NCBI GenBank assembly: GCA_030041435.1
Contig: JASHNW010000042.1
Coordinates: 94,569 to 158,568, forward strand
DNA length: 64,000 nt
From: Acidobacteriaceae bacterium
Lineage (GTDB): Bacteria > Acidobacteriota > Terriglobia > Terriglobales > Acidobacteriaceae
Direction: 5' to 3'
Part shown: positions 16,142 to 24,956 of the stretch, piece by piece
How the letters are laid out: each line of letters begins with the position of its first letter
Position numbering within the stretch: position 1 is the first letter of the stretch
The notes under the pieces: generated by a model
Told to the model about the DNA's origin: nothing
The model's database searches: none
Seen by the model: only the letters and a program-made list of their open reading frames with translations
Made by a program: the position numbers and the translations under genes

Positions 16142-16939
16142 ATGACCGCACCCGTCTCCTCGGCTCTCACTTCCCCGCCCCGTTCCGCTCCGATCCTTGC
16201 GGTTTCGCATTTGTCGAAGGTGTACGGCGCGACGGTCGCGGTGGATGGCGTGTCGTTCGAGGTGGGCACGCACGAGATTCTGGGGCTGCTGGGGCCGAAC
16301 GGCGCGGGCAAAACGACCACGATCAACATGATCCTCGGCGTGCTGCAGCCGATGTCGGGGTCGATCACGATTGACGGGTGCGACCTGGCGCAGCGCCGGC
16401 GGCAGGCGCTGGAACGGACGAATTTCGCGGCGGTGTATGCGCCGCTGCCGGGAAATTTGACGGTGGCGCAGAATCTGCGCGTCTTCGGGCTGCTCTACGG
16501 CGTGCACAGGGTGCGCGAGCGCGTGGAGGAGGTGCTGGGCGAGTTCGACCTGCTGCGCTTTCGCGACACGAAGTGCGGCGTGCTGTCGTCGGGGGAACAG
16601 ACGCGGGTAGCACTGGCGAAGGCCATGCTGAACCGGCCGCGCCTGCTGCTGCTGGACGAGCCGACGGCGTCGCTGGATCCGGCGACGGCGCGGGAGATTC
16701 GCGCCTCGATTCGCGAGTTTGCCGCGCGGACGGACGTGGGAGTGCTGTGGACCTCGCACAACATGATCGAGGTGGCGGAGGTGTGCCACCGCGTGCTGTT
16801 TTTGTCGCGTGGGAAGATTTTGCTGGAGGGCGATCCGCGCGCGCTGCCGGCGACGCACGGGCATGAGACGCTTGAAGACCTGTTTGTGACGGTGGCGCGG
16901 GAGCCGCTGACGATTCGCCGCTCGCCGGAGGAAGAGTAA
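16142..16939 (+). CDS. ABC-2 type exporter, ATP-binding protein
   Basis: 265 aa. Walker A GPNGAGKTT (51-59), Q-loop region in YAPLPGNLTV, signature LSSGEQTRVALAKAM, Walker B LLLLDEPTASLDP and switch histidine in TSHNMIEVAEVC are all present. The family is the NodI/Nod-type ABC-2 exporters acting on polysaccharides, lipids or drugs. The permease begins two bases after the stop. An ATG with GAGTGG upstream was chosen; the frame is open 31 codons further up without a ribosome site. Confidence 0.93.
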   Translation: MTAPVSSALTSPPRSAPILAVSHLSKVYGATVAVDGVSFEVGTHEILGLLGPNGAGKTTTINMILGVLQPMSGSITIDGCDLAQRRRQALERTNFAAVYAPLPGNLTVAQNLRVFGLLYGVHRVRERVEEVLGEFDLLRFRDTKCGVLSSGEQTRVALAKAMLNRPRLLLLDEPTASLDPATAREIRASIREFAARTDVGVLWTSHNMIEVAEVCHRVLFLSRGKILLEGDPRALPATHGHETLEDLFVTVAREPLTIRRSPEEE

Positions 16940-16941
16940 GC

Positions 16942-17748
16942 ATGATGTCTGTGCGGCGGACGTCGGCGCTGCTGCTGCGGCAGTTCTATTTGCTGCGCGG
17001 CAGCCCTACGCGCATTGTGCCGCTGTTTGCCTGGGTGGCGATCGACATTATTCTGTGGGGATTTATTACGCGGTATCTGAACCAGGTATCGGCGGCGCGA
17101 TTCAATTTTGTGCCGGCGATGCTGGGCGCGGTGCTGCTGTGGGATTTTATGACGCGGGTGATGCAGGGGATCACGACGGCGTTTCTGGAAGACGTGTGGT
17201 CGCGAAATTTTCTGAACTTGTTTGCGTCGCCGCTGTCGGTGTCGGAATATCTGGGCGGGCTGGTGCTGTCGAGCATCGGCACCAGCATCATCGGGCTGGT
17301 GACCATGGTGGTGCTGGCGACGCTGGTCTTCGGGCTGTCGTTTTTCGTGTATGGCACGATGCTGGCGGCGTTTCTGCTGGTACTGTTTCTGTTTGGGATC
17401 GCACTGGGCATCTTCGGCAGCGCGCTGGTGATGCGGTTCGGGCCGGCGGCGGAGTGGTTCATCTGGCCGATTCCGGCGTTTATTTCGCCGCTGGCGTGCG
17501 TGTTCTATCCGCTGGCGACGCTGCCCGGGTGGATGCAGGGGCTGGCGCGGCTGATTCCGGCAAGCTATGTGTTCGAGGGAATGCGTGGGGTGCTGGCGCA
17601 TGGAAGCGTGGCGGGAGCGCCGCTGGCGGTCGGAAGCGCGCTGGCACTGGCGTATCTGCTGCTGATGGGGCGGGTGTTTGTGGCGGTGCACCGGCGGGCG
17701 GTGCGGACAGGTCTGATTGCGCGGTACAGCGCTGAGAGTGTGACGTGA
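16942..17748 (+). CDS. ABC-2 type exporter, permease
   Basis: 268 aa with six hydrophobic segments, for example IVPLFAWVAIDIILWGFI, LGAVLLWDFMTRVMQGI, TSIIGLVTMVVLATLVFGLS, MLAAFLLVLFLFGIALGIF, FIWPIPAFISPLACVFYPL and a last helix ALALAYLLLMGRVFVAV. PLATLPGWMQGLARLIPASY matches the conserved ABC-2 signature before the final helix. It forms a half-transporter pair with the ATPase two bases upstream. The substrate is unknown. Confidence 0.92.
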   Translation: MMSVRRTSALLLRQFYLLRGSPTRIVPLFAWVAIDIILWGFITRYLNQVSAARFNFVPAMLGAVLLWDFMTRVMQGITTAFLEDVWSRNFLNLFASPLSVSEYLGGLVLSSIGTSIIGLVTMVVLATLVFGLSFFVYGTMLAAFLLVLFLFGIALGIFGSALVMRFGPAAEWFIWPIPAFISPLACVFYPLATLPGWMQGLARLIPASYVFEGMRGVLAHGSVAGAPLAVGSALALAYLLLMGRVFVAVHRRAVRTGLIARYSAESVT

Positions 17749-17772
17749 GACCTGCGGGCCGCCACTTCTCCC

Positions 17773-17778
17773 TATAAT
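17773..17778 (+). promoter_or_regulatory. putative -10 box (TATAAT) of der
   Basis: A perfect TATAAT in the GC-rich gap between the ABC permease and der, 63 bases before the der ATG. The sequence at the -35 position is only weakly similar to consensus. Initiation would be expected about seven bases downstream, in GAGAGACG. Confidence 0.4.
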
Positions 17779-17840
17779 TGAGAGACGTGCCCGCCGGTTC
17801 CCTGTGTCCGGACCCCGCCGCACACCCAGGTGAGCCAACC

Positions 17841-19568
17841 ATGAAGCCCGTCAAGAGGAACCGCGAAGGCGCGAAGAAGACCCGGCGCAAAATCCAGGCG
17901 AAGCGGAAGGCGATTTTGCGAGGACATGCAGCCCCTCCGAAGCCTATCGGTTCGCGCAAGGCCGCCAGCGCCCGCAAGGCTGACGGCATGAGATCGGCGC
18001 GTCCGGCAGGTTCTCGAGCCTCCGCTGGAAATGCCCGCGGCCCGATGCAACGCGCAGTTCCGCATATTCCGCTGGACCAGGACGTAGGCAAGGCTCGTGT
18101 TTTCCGTGAGGCCGAGCGGGCCAGCGCCGCGGATGCGCCCGCGATCGCGATTGTGGGACGACCCAACGTCGGCAAGTCGACGCTGTTCAATCGGCTGACC
18201 GGGAGCCGGCGGGCGATTGTGGGGGATGAGCCGGGGATTACGCGGGACCGCATCTACGGGGAAGTTTCCTGGGCGGGACAGACGGCGCGGGTGATCGACA
18301 CGGGCGGGATTATCCCCGACGATGAGGCGACGATTCCGCTGGAGATTTTCCGCCAGGCGCGGTTCGCGCTGGACGAGGCCGAGGCCATTGTGATGGTGGT
18401 GGATGGACGGACGGAGCTGGCGGCGCCGGATGTGGACCTGGCGCGGCTGCTGATGCGCAGCGGCAAGCCGCTGTTTCTGGCGGTGAACAAGATCGACACC
18501 GAGAGCATGGGCGCGGCGGCGGAGAACTTCCGGCAGCTTGGCGTGCGGCACCTTGTGCCGATTTCGGCGGAGCACGGGCTCAACATCGGCGATTTGCTGG
18601 ACGAAGTGTTTGCGGTGCTGCCAGAAAAAGAGGAGGCGGAGGAGGCGGACGAGGCAAGTTCGGCGGAAGAGGCAAGTTCGGTGGAAGGCGTCGAGGCTGA
18701 GGATGCGGCCGGCGTGCATCGCACCCACGGCGAGTTCGAACAGCATGAAACGCGGGTGGCGATTATCGGACGGCCCAACGTGGGGAAATCGACGCTGCTG
18801 AATGCGATGACGGGCACGGCGCGGGCTATTGTTTCGCCGATTGCGGGAACGACGCGCGATGCCGTCGACGAGGCGATGGAGTACGAGGGCAAAGAGCTGC
18901 GCATCGTGGACACGGCGGGAATCAGGCGCAAGGGCAAGACGCATTTGATGGCGGAGAAGCTGTCGGTGGTGATGGCACGGCGGCATCTGGAGGCAGCCGA
19001 TGTGGCGCTGCTGGTGATCGACGCGACGGAAGGAGTCACGGCGTCGGACGCGACCATCGGCGGCTACGCGCACGAGAGCGGGCGCAGCGTGATTATCGTG
19101 GTGAACAAGTGGGACCTGGTGACGACGGGGCGGACGGACGGAAAGCCGTCGGCGGACCGGGCCATTTTTGAGCGGCAGCTGCGGGCGGCGCTGAAATATC
19201 TGAGCTACGCGCCGGTGCTGTTCATCTCGGCGTGGGAAGGCCGCAACATTACGCGGGTGCTGGATGAGGTGGTGCGGGTGGCGGCGGAGCGGCGCAAGCG
19301 CGTGTCCACGGGGCAAATGAACCGGTTCCTGGAGAAGATCGATTTCCAGCGCGCCAGCGTGCCGATGTCGAAACGGGTGCGGATTTATTACATGACACAG
19401 GCGGCCGTGGCGCCACCGACGTTTGTGCTGTTCACGGATCGCGATGTGAAGCTGCACTTTTCGTTCGAGCGGTTTCTGGAGAACCAAATCCGCGCGGCGT
19501 TTGGGTTTGAAGGATCGCCGATCTGGTTCAAAGTGCGCGCGCGCAACAAGGCGGCGGATGAGAAGTGA
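17841..19568 (+). CDS. der: ribosome-assembly GTPase Der (EngA) with long basic N-terminal extension
   Basis: 575 aa, against about 440-490 for typical Der. Two G domains: the first with GRPNVGKSTLFN, DTGG and NKID, the second with GRPNVGKSTLLN, DTAGIRRKGK and NKWDL, then a KH-like C-terminal domain (SVPMSKRVRIYYMTQ, FTDRDVKLHFSFERFLENQ). Der acts in 50S subunit maturation. The first 100 residues are a Lys/Arg/Ala-rich extension (KKTRRKIQAKRKAI) that would favour RNA binding. An acidic linker separates the G domains and contains a duplicated EASS segment. The start is backed by AGGTGAG upstream and a TATAAT promoter. Confidence 0.95.
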   Translation: MKPVKRNREGAKKTRRKIQAKRKAILRGHAAPPKPIGSRKAASARKADGMRSARPAGSRASAGNARGPMQRAVPHIPLDQDVGKARVFREAERASAADAPAIAIVGRPNVGKSTLFNRLTGSRRAIVGDEPGITRDRIYGEVSWAGQTARVIDTGGIIPDDEATIPLEIFRQARFALDEAEAIVMVVDGRTELAAPDVDLARLLMRSGKPLFLAVNKIDTESMGAAAENFRQLGVRHLVPISAEHGLNIGDLLDEVFAVLPEKEEAEEADEASSAEEASSVEGVEAEDAAGVHRTHGEFEQHETRVAIIGRPNVGKSTLLNAMTGTARAIVSPIAGTTRDAVDEAMEYEGKELRIVDTAGIRRKGKTHLMAEKLSVVMARRHLEAADVALLVIDATEGVTASDATIGGYAHESGRSVIIVVNKWDLVTTGRTDGKPSADRAIFERQLRAALKYLSYAPVLFISAWEGRNITRVLDEVVRVAAERRKRVSTGQMNRFLEKIDFQRASVPMSKRVRIYYMTQAAVAPPTFVLFTDRDVKLHFSFERFLENQIRAAFGFEGSPIWFKVRARNKAADEK

Positions 19569-19644
19569 GAGCTGGCAACACTTGTCGACTGTCCGCTATC
19601 GAACTAAAGAGAAGGACGCCGGCAATTCCGACCAAGGAGGATGA

Positions 19645-19839
19645 ATGTCCAGAGCTCGGACGCAACCAACTGCATCGGCAAAAAAGCGCGACGTTTTGAA
19701 AAATCCACAGCAGCGCGGCCCGAGGGAAACGCGAGCCGAGACGATGGCTGCGTGGAGGCCGCTGTTGGAATATGAAGCCGCAGCGCGGCACCCGAAGTGG
19801 TGTGTGCTGCACTATGGAGGCGAATTTCGAGCGGGCTAA
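19645..19839 (+). CDS. small hypothetical protein (64 aa)
   Basis: A strong AAGGAGG lies just before the ATG, the main support for this ORF. The product is basic and hydrophilic at the start (SRARTQPTASAKKRDVLKN) with an aromatic, cysteine-containing end (HPKWCVLHYGGEF). No family is recognised. It lies 76 bp after der and upstream of an intrinsic terminator at about 20.1 kb, so it may be transcribed with der. Confidence 0.5.
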   Translation: MSRARTQPTASAKKRDVLKNPQQRGPRETRAETMAAWRPLLEYEAAARHPKWCVLHYGGEFRAG

Positions 19840-20368
19840 GAAGCTTCCAGGGCTGGAGCAGGCGGCCGGCAGGCCGGCCCACAGCCGATGCTGAAGAGAC
19901 TGGCTATGGACTGAGGCCAATCCGGCGGCGCAAGTGGCAGCCGTGGAAGCGGAGCAGCAGTCGATCCGCAGGAAAAAGGACGCCCGCGGAGGGGGAATTT
20001 CGTCGGTCCTGCGAAGGCATTTTTACGCGAGCAAGGGCGGTCCGGAGACGGGCTGGCCTTACCAAGCGGCGCAATTTGGTTAAGAAACAGGAGCGAGCTG
20101 TTCGGAAACGGACAGCTCGCTTTCTCTTTGTCAGCAGTTCCCTGCCTCCATCGAACTTACGCACGCGTGGCTGCGTACTATTCAGCGCATGCCTACGACG
20201 ACCTTTCTTTTCCTGAAGCTGCAAGCGCGGCAGGCGAATCCAAAGCGCAAATCCCCAGGGAAATTCGGGCTTTGGGCGGTAAGCGGGCTCGTACTTGTTC
20301 CTGTATCCTGAGTGGTTTCCTCGTAACTAATTGTGGGCGCATGTTACCTGGGCTTGAGGTTCCCTTTT
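19840..20368. other. gene-poor spacer before the RND operon
   Basis: A 529-base stretch. The only clear element is the hairpin terminator at 20093-20129. Several short open frames here lack ribosome sites and family features. The RND adaptor promoter must lie within roughly the last 200 bases, but no convincing -35/-10 pair was found. Confidence 0.5.
20093..20129 (+). terminator. intrinsic terminator downstream of der / small ORF
   Basis: GCGAGCTGT pairs with ACAGCTCGC (9-bp stem, 10-base interior) and is followed by TTTCTCTTT, a classic rho-independent arrangement for plus-strand transcripts. Confidence 0.75.
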
Positions 20369-21493
20369 GTGAAGATTCCGCTATCGATTCCTCTCCTTAC
20401 GCTGCCGCTGGTGCTGGCGGGTGCAGCGGGTTGCAACAAGGCGCAGCCGCAGGCTCCGGCGCAGGGGTTTCAGGCGATGCCGGTGCAAACGATGACCGTG
20501 GCAGACGCGCCGGTGCCCCGGACCGACGAATATGTGGCGACGATCAAATCGCGGCGGTCGGCGACCATCAATCCGCAGGTCGACGGAAACCTGACGAAGA
20601 TTCTGGTGCGCTCGGGCGACCATGTGACCAGCGGCCAGTTGCTGATGGAGATCGACCCGGCGAAGCAGGAAGCGACCGTGGCTTCGCAGGCCGCGACCGT
20701 ACAGCAGATGCTGGCCGTGTACCAGTACAACCAGCTGCAGGTGGGACGGCAGCGCAAGCTGTTTGCCGCCGGAGTGATCAGCAAGGATGCGCTGGACCAG
20801 GCCGAGCAATCGTATTCCAGCGGGAAGGCGAACTACGAGGCCGCGGTTGCCACCCTGCAGACGCAGCAACAGCAGCTGGGCTACTACCGCATTACGGCTC
20901 CCTTTGACGGCATCGTGGGCGATATCCCAGTACACGTGGGCGACTACGTTTCATCGACAACGATGCTGACCACTGTGGACGAGAACAAGGACCTCGAGGC
21001 GTACATCTATATTCCGACGGAGCGCGCGGGCGAAGTGCGCGCGGGCCTGGGCGTGGAGATTCTGGACAACAGCGAGAATCCAATCGAGAACACGGCCATC
21101 GACTTTGTGTCTCCGCAGGTGGACGACCAGCTGCAGGGGATCCTGGTGAAGGCTCCGGTACATTCGGCGCAGCTGCGCACCCAGCAGCTGGTGAAGGCGC
21201 GCGTGGTGTGGGGCGTCAGTCCAAGACCGATCGTGCCGGTGCTGGCGGTGACGCGGCTGGGCGGGCAGGCGTTTGTGTTTGTGGCGCAGAGCACCGGGAA
21301 CGGGAAGTTTGTCGCGCGCCAGCAGCCGGTGCAGCTGGGCGATACCGTGGGCAACAGTTATGCGGTGCTGAGCGGGCTGACCAACGGCGAGAAGGTGATC
21401 ATCTCGGGCACGCAGATGCTGATGGATAAGATGCCGGTGATTCCGCTGCCGAGCGGACCGCCGGGCGCCGGAGCGCCTGCTACGGGCAGTTGA
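20369..21493 (+). CDS. RND efflux periplasmic adaptor (membrane fusion protein)
   Basis: 374 aa from a GTG with GAGG nine bases upstream (a GTG twelve codons earlier lacks a ribosome site). An N-terminal hydrophobic signal (KIPLSIPLLTLPLVLAGAAGC) ends in a Cys that may be lipidated, although the lipobox is not canonical. Then come the lipoyl/barrel-sandwich half (IKSRRSATINPQVDGNLTKI, YYRITAPFDGIVGDIPVHVG), an alpha-helical hairpin rich in Gln (QTQQQQL), and beta-barrel and membrane-proximal domains. It links the inner-membrane pump to an outer-membrane channel. The pump gene follows after 46 bp; no TolC-type gene is present. Confidence 0.93.
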   Translation: MKIPLSIPLLTLPLVLAGAAGCNKAQPQAPAQGFQAMPVQTMTVADAPVPRTDEYVATIKSRRSATINPQVDGNLTKILVRSGDHVTSGQLLMEIDPAKQEATVASQAATVQQMLAVYQYNQLQVGRQRKLFAAGVISKDALDQAEQSYSSGKANYEAAVATLQTQQQQLGYYRITAPFDGIVGDIPVHVGDYVSSTTMLTTVDENKDLEAYIYIPTERAGEVRAGLGVEILDNSENPIENTAIDFVSPQVDDQLQGILVKAPVHSAQLRTQQLVKARVVWGVSPRPIVPVLAVTRLGGQAFVFVAQSTGNGKFVARQQPVQLGDTVGNSYAVLSGLTNGEKVIISGTQMLMDKMPVIPLPSGPPGAGAPATGS

Positions 21494-21539
21494 CGCCCAT
21501 CCCGAGCCGCCGGAACAGAAACGAACTGCGAGGCACCCC

Positions 21540-24500
21540 TTGGTCGACTTTTTTATTCATCGTCCGGTTTTTGCGACGGTCTGCGCGCTGCTTATGATTC
21601 TGGCCGGCGCCGTCGTCATTCCCACACTGCCGGTCTCGCTGTATCCGCAGCTTGCCCCGCCGCAGGTCACAGTCAGCAGCGATTACATCGGGGCGAACTC
21701 CAGCCAGGTAGAGTCGGCGGTGACGATTCCGCTGGAAGAGGCGATCAACGGCGTGCCGGGGATGCGCTACATCCAGTCCACGAGCGCGAACGACGGCTCG
21801 AGCACGATTACAACGACCTTCAATACCGGGTACAGCCTGGACATTGCCGCCGTGGACGTGCAAAACCGCGTCTCTTCGGCGTCGGGATTGTTGCCGGCCG
21901 AGGTCAACCAGACCGGAATCACGGTGAGCAAGGCGAACAGCAATTTCGTCTTCGGCGCCGGCGTTTATTCGGACAATAACCGCTACAGCGATCTGTTCCT
22001 GAGCAACTATCTCGATGTTTACGTGAAGGACGCGCTGAAGCGCGTGCCGGGCGTCGGCGATGTGGTCATCTTCGGCGAGCGCAAATATGCCATGCGCATC
22101 TGGATCGACCCGGTGAAGCTGGCGGCACGCCAACTGACAGCGACCGATGTGGTGAACGCCTTGCAGGAGCAGAACGTCGAAGTGCCGTCGGGGCAGCTGG
22201 GGCAGCCGCCGTCGGACGAAAAGCAGGCGTTTCAGATCACGGTGAACGTGGTGGGGCGGTTGAGCACGCCGGAGCAGTTCGACAACATCATCGTGAAGAA
22301 CACGCCGCAGGGGATCGTCCAGATCAAGGACGTGGGGCGCGCAGAGCTGGGTGCGGAGACGTATTCGAGCGCGCTGCGCTTCAATGGGCAGCCGGCGGTG
22401 GGCCTTGCCGTGCAGCAGCTGAGCAATGCCAACGCTCTGGCGGTAGACAAGGCGGCGAAGGCGGAACTGGCCAGGCTGTCGCAGTCGTTTCCGCCGGGCA
22501 TGCACGTTGCGGTGGCGTTCGACACAACGACGGTGGTGGGCGCGTCCATCAGCGAAGTGATCAAGACGCTGATTGAAGCCATCGTGATCGTCATCCTGGT
22601 AATTTTCTTCTTTCTGCAGGACTGGCGCGCGACGCTGATTCCGGCGGTGACGATTCCGGTCGCGTTGGTGGGGACGTTTGCGTTCATCAAGATCTTCGGG
22701 TTCTCCATCAATTCGCTGACGCTGTTCGGCATCACGCTGGCGACGGGCCTGGTGGTGGACGACGCGATTGTGGTGATCGAAAACGTGCAGCGGCATATCT
22801 CCGAGGGCGATCGCGAACCGCACCATGCCACTTCGGCGGCCATGAAAGAGGTGACAGGCGCAGTGGTTGCGACGTCGCTGGTGCTGATTGCCGTGTTCGT
22901 GCCGGTGTCGTTCTTCCCGGGAACGACGGGGATTCTGTACAAGCAGTTTTCGCTGACCATCGCGTTTTCGATCGCCATCTCGGCGTTCAACGCGCTCACT
23001 CTTTCGCCGGCGCTGGCAGCGCTGCTGCTGAAGCGCGAGGAGGGCAAGAACTTTCTGCTGCGCGCGGCGCAGCACAGCATCAAAGCGCTCGGCACCGGAT
23101 ACGCGCGGACGATCCATGGAGTGCTGCGGCTGCGCTGGCTGATGCTGCTGCTGTTTTTTGCCGGACTGGGCGCAGCGGCATGGGAGTATCGCACCGTGCC
23201 GACGGCGTTCGTGCCCGCAGAAGATCAGGGCTACATCATGATTCTGGTGCAGGCGCCCCAGGGAGCATCGCTGGCTTATACGACCCACATCGGCGAAGAA
23301 GTAAGCGCGGTGCTGGGGCAGAACAAGGACATTCTGGGCGCATTTTTCGTGGGCGGGTTCAGCTTTTCGGGCAGCGCGCCGAATTACGGGATGCTATTTG
23401 CGGCGCTGGCCGATTACGACAAGCGGCGAGGTCCGCAGGATTCAGCCGCGGCCATTGTGAACGCACTGCGGCCGAAGCTATTCATGATTCCAGGCGCGCT
23501 GGTAGTGCCTCTGGAGCCGCCCGCGATTCAGGGCATCGGCAGCTTCGGCGGATTCCAGTTCGAGCTGCAGGATCGGAGCGGGGGCTCGCTCGCGGACCTG
23601 GATCGCGTGGCGCACACGATTGTGGCGAGGGGCAATCAGCGCAAAGACCTGACGGGCCTGTTCACCAGCTTCACGTCAAACGATCCGCAGGTGCTGGTAA
23701 CGATCGACCGCGATAAGGCGAAGGCGATGGGGGTGCCGCTGAGCCAGATCACCGACACGCTGCAGGTCTTCATGGGATCGGAGTACGTGAACAATTTCGA
23801 CTTCAACAACCGCAGCTATCGGGTGGACGTGCAGGCAGACCAGCAGTTCCGGGAGACCGCGGCGGATATCCGGCAGTTTTATGTGCGGTCGAATACGAAT
23901 CAGATGATCCCGCTGGACAATCTGGTGAATATCACGGAGACGTCAGCGCCCCAGGTGATCAGCCACTACAATCTGTTTCGCTCGGCGGAGATCGACGGGT
24001 CGGCAGCGCCGGGCTACAGCACCAGCCAGGGAATTAAAGCGATGGAGGAAGTGGCGCAGCAGAATATGACGCACGGCATGGCCTACGAGTGGACGGGATT
24101 GTCGCTCGAGGAGATCGAATCGGCGGGCAAAGCGGTGGTGATCTTCGGGCTGGGCATTCTGGTCGTGTATCTGACGCTGGCCGCGCTGTACGAGAGCTTC
24201 GCGCTGCCGTTCATCATTCTGCTGGCGGTGCCGACGGCGGTGCTGGGCGCGCTGCTGGCGCAGTCGATGCGCGGATTCGCCGACGATATTTATTGCCAGA
24301 TCGGGCTGGTGATGCTGATTGGACTGGCGGCCAAGAACTCGATCCTGATTGTGGAGTTTGCCGAGCAGCTGCGCCGGCAGGGGCGCTCGATTGTGGAAGC
24401 GGCCATCGAAGCAGCAGAGTTGCGGCTGAGGCCGATTCTGATGACGTCGTTCGCGTTCATCCTCGGGGTGATTCCGCTGGCGATTGCAACGGGCGCGGGT

Positions 24501-24662
24501 TCGGCAGGACGGCGGTCGGTGGGCACGACCATTATCGGCGGCATGCTGATGTCGACTGTGCTGAATCTGTTCTTCATCCCGGTGCTGTATGTGATGCTGC
24601 AGTCGCTGCTGAGCGGCTTGAGGAAGAAGGAACCGGCGCCGCAGGCAGCGACGGCGGATTGA
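21540..24662 (+). CDS. RND multidrug efflux pump, AcrB/HAE1 type
   Basis: 1040 aa, full length for the family. It begins FFIHRPVFATVCALLMILAG, with the HAE1 pattern of twelve membrane helices and two large periplasmic loops. Helix 4 carries the proton-relay aspartates in GLVVDDAIVVIENVQRH, and the second half has a stretch with AKNSILIVEFAEQLRRQG and RPILMTSFAFILGVIPLAIA. It exports amphiphilic compounds by proton antiport. The start codon is TTG with GAGG seven bases upstream; there is no better in-frame start. It forms an operon with the adaptor. Confidence 0.96.
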   Translation: MVDFFIHRPVFATVCALLMILAGAVVIPTLPVSLYPQLAPPQVTVSSDYIGANSSQVESAVTIPLEEAINGVPGMRYIQSTSANDGSSTITTTFNTGYSLDIAAVDVQNRVSSASGLLPAEVNQTGITVSKANSNFVFGAGVYSDNNRYSDLFLSNYLDVYVKDALKRVPGVGDVVIFGERKYAMRIWIDPVKLAARQLTATDVVNALQEQNVEVPSGQLGQPPSDEKQAFQITVNVVGRLSTPEQFDNIIVKNTPQGIVQIKDVGRAELGAETYSSALRFNGQPAVGLAVQQLSNANALAVDKAAKAELARLSQSFPPGMHVAVAFDTTTVVGASISEVIKTLIEAIVIVILVIFFFLQDWRATLIPAVTIPVALVGTFAFIKIFGFSINSLTLFGITLATGLVVDDAIVVIENVQRHISEGDREPHHATSAAMKEVTGAVVATSLVLIAVFVPVSFFPGTTGILYKQFSLTIAFSIAISAFNALTLSPALAALLLKREEGKNFLLRAAQHSIKALGTGYARTIHGVLRLRWLMLLLFFAGLGAAAWEYRTVPTAFVPAEDQGYIMILVQAPQGASLAYTTHIGEEVSAVLGQNKDILGAFFVGGFSFSGSAPNYGMLFAALADYDKRRGPQDSAAAIVNALRPKLFMIPGALVVPLEPPAIQGIGSFGGFQFELQDRSGGSLADLDRVAHTIVARGNQRKDLTGLFTSFTSNDPQVLVTIDRDKAKAMGVPLSQITDTLQVFMGSEYVNNFDFNNRSYRVDVQADQQFRETAADIRQFYVRSNTNQMIPLDNLVNITETSAPQVISHYNLFRSAEIDGSAAPGYSTSQGIKAMEEVAQQNMTHGMAYEWTGLSLEEIESAGKAVVIFGLGILVVYLTLAALYESFALPFIILLAVPTAVLGALLAQSMRGFADDIYCQIGLVMLIGLAAKNSILIVEFAEQLRRQGRSIVEAAIEAAELRLRPILMTSFAFILGVIPLAIATGAGSAGRRSVGTTIIGGMLMSTVLNLFFIPVLYVMLQSLLSGLRKKEPAPQAATAD

Positions 24663-24672
24663 CGCAATCCCA

Positions 24673-24849
24673 TCAGCGGGACCTGGCCGACCAATTCTGC
24701 CAAGACAGGCGGGGCACGCGAGAGAACTCGGAGGCATTCGCAGTCACCAGCGTGGCACTGCGCCGCAGCGCCTGAGCGGCGATCAGCAGATCATAGGGAC
24801 CAATGGGCGTTCCCGCCTTTTCGAGAGCAGCGCGAATTTCTCCGGCCAT
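24673..24849 (-). pseudogene. remnant of a VapC-type PIN-domain toxin gene
   Basis: The reverse strand reads from MAGEIRAALEKAGTPIGP through YDLLIAAQALRRSATLVTAN and EFSRVPRLSWQNW to a stop. This is the C-terminal third of VapC RNases, including the Asp of PYD and the N of VTAN near the active site. The N-terminal part with the first catalytic Asp is absent: upstream the frame becomes unrelated and meets a stop at about 24892. No VapB antitoxin is next to it. It is interpreted as a decayed or truncated toxin-antitoxin remnant. Confidence 0.75.
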
Positions 24850-24956
24850 GGCTCCGCCTCTGAGAACAATTCAGTCGACAAAACACAGGCCCCTACACGC
24901 TCACGCAGACTGCCGAGGAGAGCGCATGGGGGCCATAGTTCGGGGTCAGCGTCGTT

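Noticed and set aside
19904..20224. 106-codon minus-strand frame between der and the RND adaptor
   Set aside because: Arg-rich, no ribosome site, and it runs through the hairpin terminator.
24673..24849. A functional VapC toxin gene
   Set aside because: Only the C-terminal third is present; the first catalytic Asp and the antitoxin are missing.
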